Source of the DNA: CAZCWX01 sp964502465
GTDB lineage: Bacteria > Desulfobacterota > Binatia > Bin18
Length of the DNA stretch: 9,448 nt
Assembly: GCA_964502465.1 (NCBI GenBank)
Contig: CAZCWX010000179.1
Span: 1-9,448 of the forward strand
Reading direction: 5' to 3'
Below are positions 7,542 through 9,448 of this stretch, in pieces. A program made the translations under genes and the position numbers. Positions within the stretch are counted from its first letter, which is position 1. Each line of letters opens with the position of its first letter. The notes beneath the pieces are model-generated. The model worked only from the letters and a program-made list of their open reading frames with translations. It did not search any database and was not told the origin of the DNA.

Positions 7542-7847
7542 ATGAAGTACACTATTATTCTTACAGAAAAATCTGATGGAGGAATTCATGTCTCTGTACC
7601 GGCATTGCCAGAGTGCACCATCGAGGCAACAAACCGAGATGAAGCTATTCATCTTGCCCGTGAGGCGATAGCTGAGATTGCTCGTCGAAGCGAGATTCTT
7701 CAACTGGAGGTACCGCAGCAACCCAAAACTGGAGTGAATAGCAAAGAAACTCCATGGGAATGGTTTGGCAAGGCCAAAGATGATGCCAGTTGGGACACGC
7801 TCTTCGATGATATTGAGAAACGGCGAGAAATGACTCGAAAGGCTTAA
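7542..7847 (+). CDS. HicB-like antitoxin paired with a PIN toxin
   Basis: This 101-residue protein begins with a HicB-type fold: MKYTIILTEKSDGGIHVSVP, then ALPECTIEAT and RDEAIHLAREAI (to about residue 46), the usual beta-beta-beta-alpha pattern. The C-terminal part (about 66-101) does not look like the helix-turn-helix or ribbon-helix-helix domain of classical HicB. It is acidic and aromatic, with Trp72, Trp74, Phe75, Trp84, Phe88 and an Asp/Glu cluster at 80-92, then basic residues. I infer that this tail wraps and blocks the PIN toxin encoded 8 bases downstream, as VapB tails do. Possible Shine-Dalgarno sequences are AAGG (7527-7530, 11 bases away) or the closer AAAGGA (7534-7539). The gene starts 19 bases after parE on the same strand, and no separate promoter is obvious. 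The pairing makes an antitoxin role likely; repression of its own operon is doubtful without a DNA-binding domain. Confidence 0.85.
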   Translation: MKYTIILTEKSDGGIHVSVPALPECTIEATNRDEAIHLAREAIAEIARRSEILQLEVPQQPKTGVNSKETPWEWFGKAKDDASWDTLFDDIEKRREMTRKA

Positions 7848-7855
7848 TAAGACGG

Positions 7856-8284
7856 ATGTACCTCTGGGATGCAAACATCCTGCGTCATTTTGGCCAGGAA
7901 CATCCGACACTTCGGTTGCATCTTCTTCAAGTCCCGTGGTCACAGATCGCGTTGCCTTCAGTCGTTCTCGCTGAAGTATTGAGAGGTCGGTGTGACTTCG
8001 CCTTGAAAGCTTCCCCTACAGAAGCAGTCCTTGCTCACCAACGCCTGCTGGAAACACTACAGATGCTATCTCGATTCCATGTTATTGCCTTTGACGAATC
8101 CTGTGCTGGGGTGATGGAGCAACTACGCAGGAAACATAGAAAGAGAAAGCGGTATGCAGATCTCATGATTGCAGCAACAGCAGAAGCCGGACGTCACATT
8201 CTTGTCACGCGCAATCAATCTGACTTCGTTGATTTACTACCAAAGACCCGGTTGGTGAACTGGGTAGACAACCCGCCTGGATAG
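7856..8284 (+). CDS. vapC: PIN-domain ribonuclease toxin, VapC-like
   Basis: This 142-residue protein is a single PIN domain, a metal-dependent endoribonuclease fold; VapC toxins typically cleave tRNA or rRNA. The acidic residues expected at the active site are all present: Asp5 in YLWDAN, Glu40 in PSVVLAEVLRG, Asp102 in KRYADLMIAATA, and Asp123 in VTRNQSDF. A basic patch RRKHRKRKR (91-99) sits just before the third acidic residue and may contact RNA. The start is 8 bases past the antitoxin stop, the usual tight spacing of a toxin-antitoxin pair. Its Shine-Dalgarno sequence is weak, which fits lower toxin synthesis or translational coupling. A terminator-like hairpin follows within 4 bases of the stop. 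The RNA target cannot be predicted from sequence. The symbol denotes the family only. Confidence 0.92.
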   Translation: MYLWDANILRHFGQEHPTLRLHLLQVPWSQIALPSVVLAEVLRGRCDFALKASPTEAVLAHQRLLETLQMLSRFHVIAFDESCAGVMEQLRRKHRKRKRYADLMIAATAEAGRHILVTRNQSDFVDLLPKTRLVNWVDNPPG

Positions 8285-8287
8285 TAC

Positions 8288-8303
8288 ACAGCCCGAGGGC
8301 TGT
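8288..8303 (+). terminator. Hairpin directly after vapC
   Basis: ACAGCC (8288-8293) pairs perfectly with GGCTGT (8298-8303) around a CGAG loop, starting 4 bases after the vapC stop codon. It is followed by CCCATTT rather than a long T-run, so intrinsic termination would be weak. It could instead protect the 3' end of the parC-to-vapC transcript. It lies between convergent genes, as a terminator would. Confidence 0.5.
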
Positions 8304-8331
8304 CCCATTTGGAATTCATGATAAAACAAGA

Positions 8332-8586
8332 TCATCCTTCTAGGGTTGTTAAAATGAAAAGGTAGTCTGTCTCGACCACTAGATCAGTCGCTACCGCGGA
8401 CAGCGCTTCACTAAGATCCATCCAGGCATCCTCATCCTGAGGAGGCTCGATATTAACCAGATAAGTTCGCTCGTGCCCCTGCCAGGGTTTGACACGGTAG
8501 TGAGCTGCTGCCGCAGGATAGAGGCGTACTAGCTCCGTAATATAACGGGCGAGAGCCCCTCTCTCTTCTTCACTCATTATAAGCAT
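8332..8586 (-). CDS. Small acidic protein of unknown function
   Basis: I do not recognise this 84-residue product. It is soluble-looking, with no signal peptide, membrane segment or cysteine pattern. It starts with an amphipathic helix-like stretch (SEEERGALARYITELVR), followed by a middle region with KPWQGHERTYLVNIEPP and an acidic end, DLSEALSAVATDLV then ETDYLFILTTLEG. This suggests a small alpha/beta domain. The start at 8586 is supported by AGGAG (plus-strand 8596-8600) 9 bases upstream; an ATG at 8577 is too far from that site, and a longer frame to 8619 lacks support. It converges on vapC and diverges from the hemerythrin gene with a 52-base gap. Its good ribosome binding site and coherent composition argue that it is real. 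It could be an orphan of the accessory region, but nothing ties it to either toxin-antitoxin locus. Confidence 0.65.
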   Translation of the reverse strand: MLIMSEEERGALARYITELVRLYPAAAAHYRVKPWQGHERTYLVNIEPPQDEDAWMDLSEALSAVATDLVVETDYLFILTTLEG

Positions 8587-8638
8587 CTTATAGCACTCCT
8601 GGCTCCCCTGTCTTCTCAATATCGGCTATAAAACTTGC

Positions 8639-9109
8639 ATGCCAGCCAAACGTCATCCGAGTCTCATTCCTCTCTCACATGACCACCATCACGGCCTGGT
8701 CTTAGCATTCCGTTTACGCGAAGGGTTGCCACGTAATCGTAAACCTTCTGATAGCCCACAGGAGCAGGCGGAAGATGCTGTTCGTTTCTTCCGAGATAAT
8801 CTGGTGCCACATTTTCGTGCTGAAGAAGAGGCGCTCTTTCCAGCAATGCGTGCGTGCGTACCACAAGCTGCCGTACTTCTCGATACCCTCATGACAGAAC
8901 ATGCCGAGATGCGCTTCTATATAGAGCAACTCTCTCAAGTCCCTCATGACGCCGCCACTCTTTCCCCATTATTGAAGGCGTTCAGCAATCTCCTCGAACG
9001 CCATATCCGCCACGAAGAACGCGAACTCTTTCCCCTGTACGAAGCGCATATCTCAGAAACAGACACCGCTCGTATCGGTGCCGATATTCTTCGACTCACC
9101 GGCAGATAA
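8639..9109 (+). CDS. Hemerythrin HHE-domain protein
   Basis: This 156-residue four-helix-bundle protein should bind a non-haem di-iron centre. Ligand-type residues are spaced as in the HHE cation-binding family: His14 with the His16-18 cluster in PLSHDHHHG, His58 and Glu62 in PHFRAEEE, His88 in TEHAEMR, and His112, His115 and Glu116/Glu119 in RHIRHEERELFP. Relatives take part in oxygen, nitric oxide or iron sensing and in iron-sulfur centre repair, but this branch has no assigned reaction. No signal peptide is present, so it is probably cytosolic. RHPSLIPLSHDHHHG at the N-terminus matches the family start, so the ATG at 8639 is preferred although it has no Shine-Dalgarno sequence. A TATAAA at 8627-8632 would place the transcription start almost on the ATG, so the mRNA may be leaderless. 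It is divergent from the small unknown gene. Confidence 0.92.
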   Translation: MPAKRHPSLIPLSHDHHHGLVLAFRLREGLPRNRKPSDSPQEQAEDAVRFFRDNLVPHFRAEEEALFPAMRACVPQAAVLLDTLMTEHAEMRFYIEQLSQVPHDAATLSPLLKAFSNLLERHIRHEERELFPLYEAHISETDTARIGADILRLTGR

Positions 9110-9145
9110 GGAGGCACAGCCGCACAGTGCAAGCTCTGTACCTCC
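9110..9145 (+). terminator. Hairpin at the 3' end of the hemerythrin gene
   Basis: GGAGGCACAG (9110-9119) pairs with CTGTACCTCC (9136-9145) with one mismatch, enclosing a 16-base loop. It begins on the base after the stop codon. No T-run follows, so it is either a weak or Rho-assisted terminator or an mRNA-stabilising stem. The remaining gap to 9306 holds no gene that I can support. Confidence 0.4.
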
Positions 9146-9274
9146 TGGGTGGCAGGAATTACACCTGTACGGAAGGAAGTTATCAAAGATCCTTATGATC
9201 TCAGTTCCCTATCCCCCACAGGTTGTTAGAGGGTGGTTTCAGGGAAACGGATCGCACCTGCAGCACCGTGTGAG

Positions 9275-9288
9275 CCCTGTCTTCAGGG
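9275..9288 (-). terminator. Short hairpin after the HigA-family gene
   Basis: CCCTG (9275-9279) and CAGGG (9284-9288) form a 5-base stem with a 4-base loop, 18 bases past the stop codon of the minus-strand antitoxin gene. There is no U-tract on either strand, so termination is only a possibility. Confidence 0.25.
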
Positions 9289-9306
9289 TGTAGCGGTAAT
9301 GAACAT

Positions 9307-9448
9307 TCAGGCGACCGCCTTAAACGGCCGAACTTCTCGTGCTACCCGCTCGCCGAGTTCATCCTCCGCCACATCCATGTCGTACCGACTTTGCAGGTTC
9401 AGCCAGTAGCGGGGGCTTTGTCCGAAATAGCGCCCTAGCCGTAACGCC
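9307..9448 (-). CDS. higA: HigA-family antitoxin, C-terminal part (cut by window edge)
   Basis: The last 46 codons of a minus-strand gene run in from the right edge to a TGA at 9307-9309. They encode ALRLGRYFGQSPRYWLNLQ followed by SRYDMDVAEDELGERV and a short tail. This is the characteristic end of the HigA family of helix-turn-helix antitoxins, which bind the HigB ribosome-dependent mRNA nuclease and repress their own operon. The part with the main DNA-binding helices lies outside the window, and higB, usually upstream of higA, would also lie to the right. The visible end is intact, without frameshift. The gene converges on the hemerythrin gene across a 197-base gap. Family recognition is strong; completeness and activity cannot be judged. 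Confidence 0.9.
   Translation of the reverse strand, partial: ALRLGRYFGQSPRYWLNLQSRYDMDVAEDELGERVAREVRPFKAVA

Noticed and set aside
8387..8396. CAGTCGCTAC resembling the palindrome unit at 52-102
   Set aside because: It is a single half-unit inside the small minus-strand gene with no partner arm; a chance match in coding sequence is the simpler reading.
9078..9293. 71-codon plus-strand frame crossing the hemerythrin 3' end
   Set aside because: It overlaps the conserved hemerythrin C-terminus in another frame, has no ribosome binding site of note, and its product is not recognisable.

Overview
The window looks like bacterial chromosome from a medium-GC (about 53%, estimated by eye) Gram-negative-type organism. 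The ParC and ParE proteins read most like those of deltaproteobacteria-like lineages. The ferrochelatase has features I associate with actinobacterial and deltaproteobacterial-like enzymes (AFGGPE near the N-terminus, YQSRSGDPRTPWLEP further on). Taxonomy is only a weak inference. No rRNA, tRNA, CRISPR array, transposase or phage gene is visible.

Region 1 (1-2116, minus strand) is a haem-biosynthesis pair. hemE (uroporphyrinogen decarboxylase) is followed by hemH (ferrochelatase), 34 bases apart. A long imperfect palindrome follows hemH. Region 2 (2297-3169, plus) is an epoxide-hydrolase-like alpha/beta hydrolase transcribed divergently from hemE. A short GC-rich hairpin lies between the two. 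Region 3 (3187-7522, plus) is a topoisomerase IV operon. A near-consensus sigma70 promoter (TTGCAA, 18 bases, TATAAT) precedes parC. parE overlaps the end of parC by 17 bases and has its own strong ribosome binding site. Active-site residues are intact in both subunits, but ParC has Gln in place of the serine that normally anchors quinolones.

Region 4 (7523-9448) is accessory in character. Nineteen bases after parE begins a two-gene toxin-antitoxin module: a HicB-fold protein with an unusual acidic, tryptophan-rich tail, then a PIN-domain VapC-like ribonuclease. A hairpin follows. Next come a small unrecognised minus-strand gene, a divergent hemerythrin-domain protein, and, at the right edge, the C-terminus of a HigA-family antitoxin on the minus strand. 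So two toxin-antitoxin loci lie within about 1.9 kb, just after conserved housekeeping genes.

The most interesting items are the mixed HicB-like/PIN module placed directly behind parE, the non-canonical quinolone pocket of ParC, and the long palindrome beyond hemH. I see no clearly new large multi-gene system.
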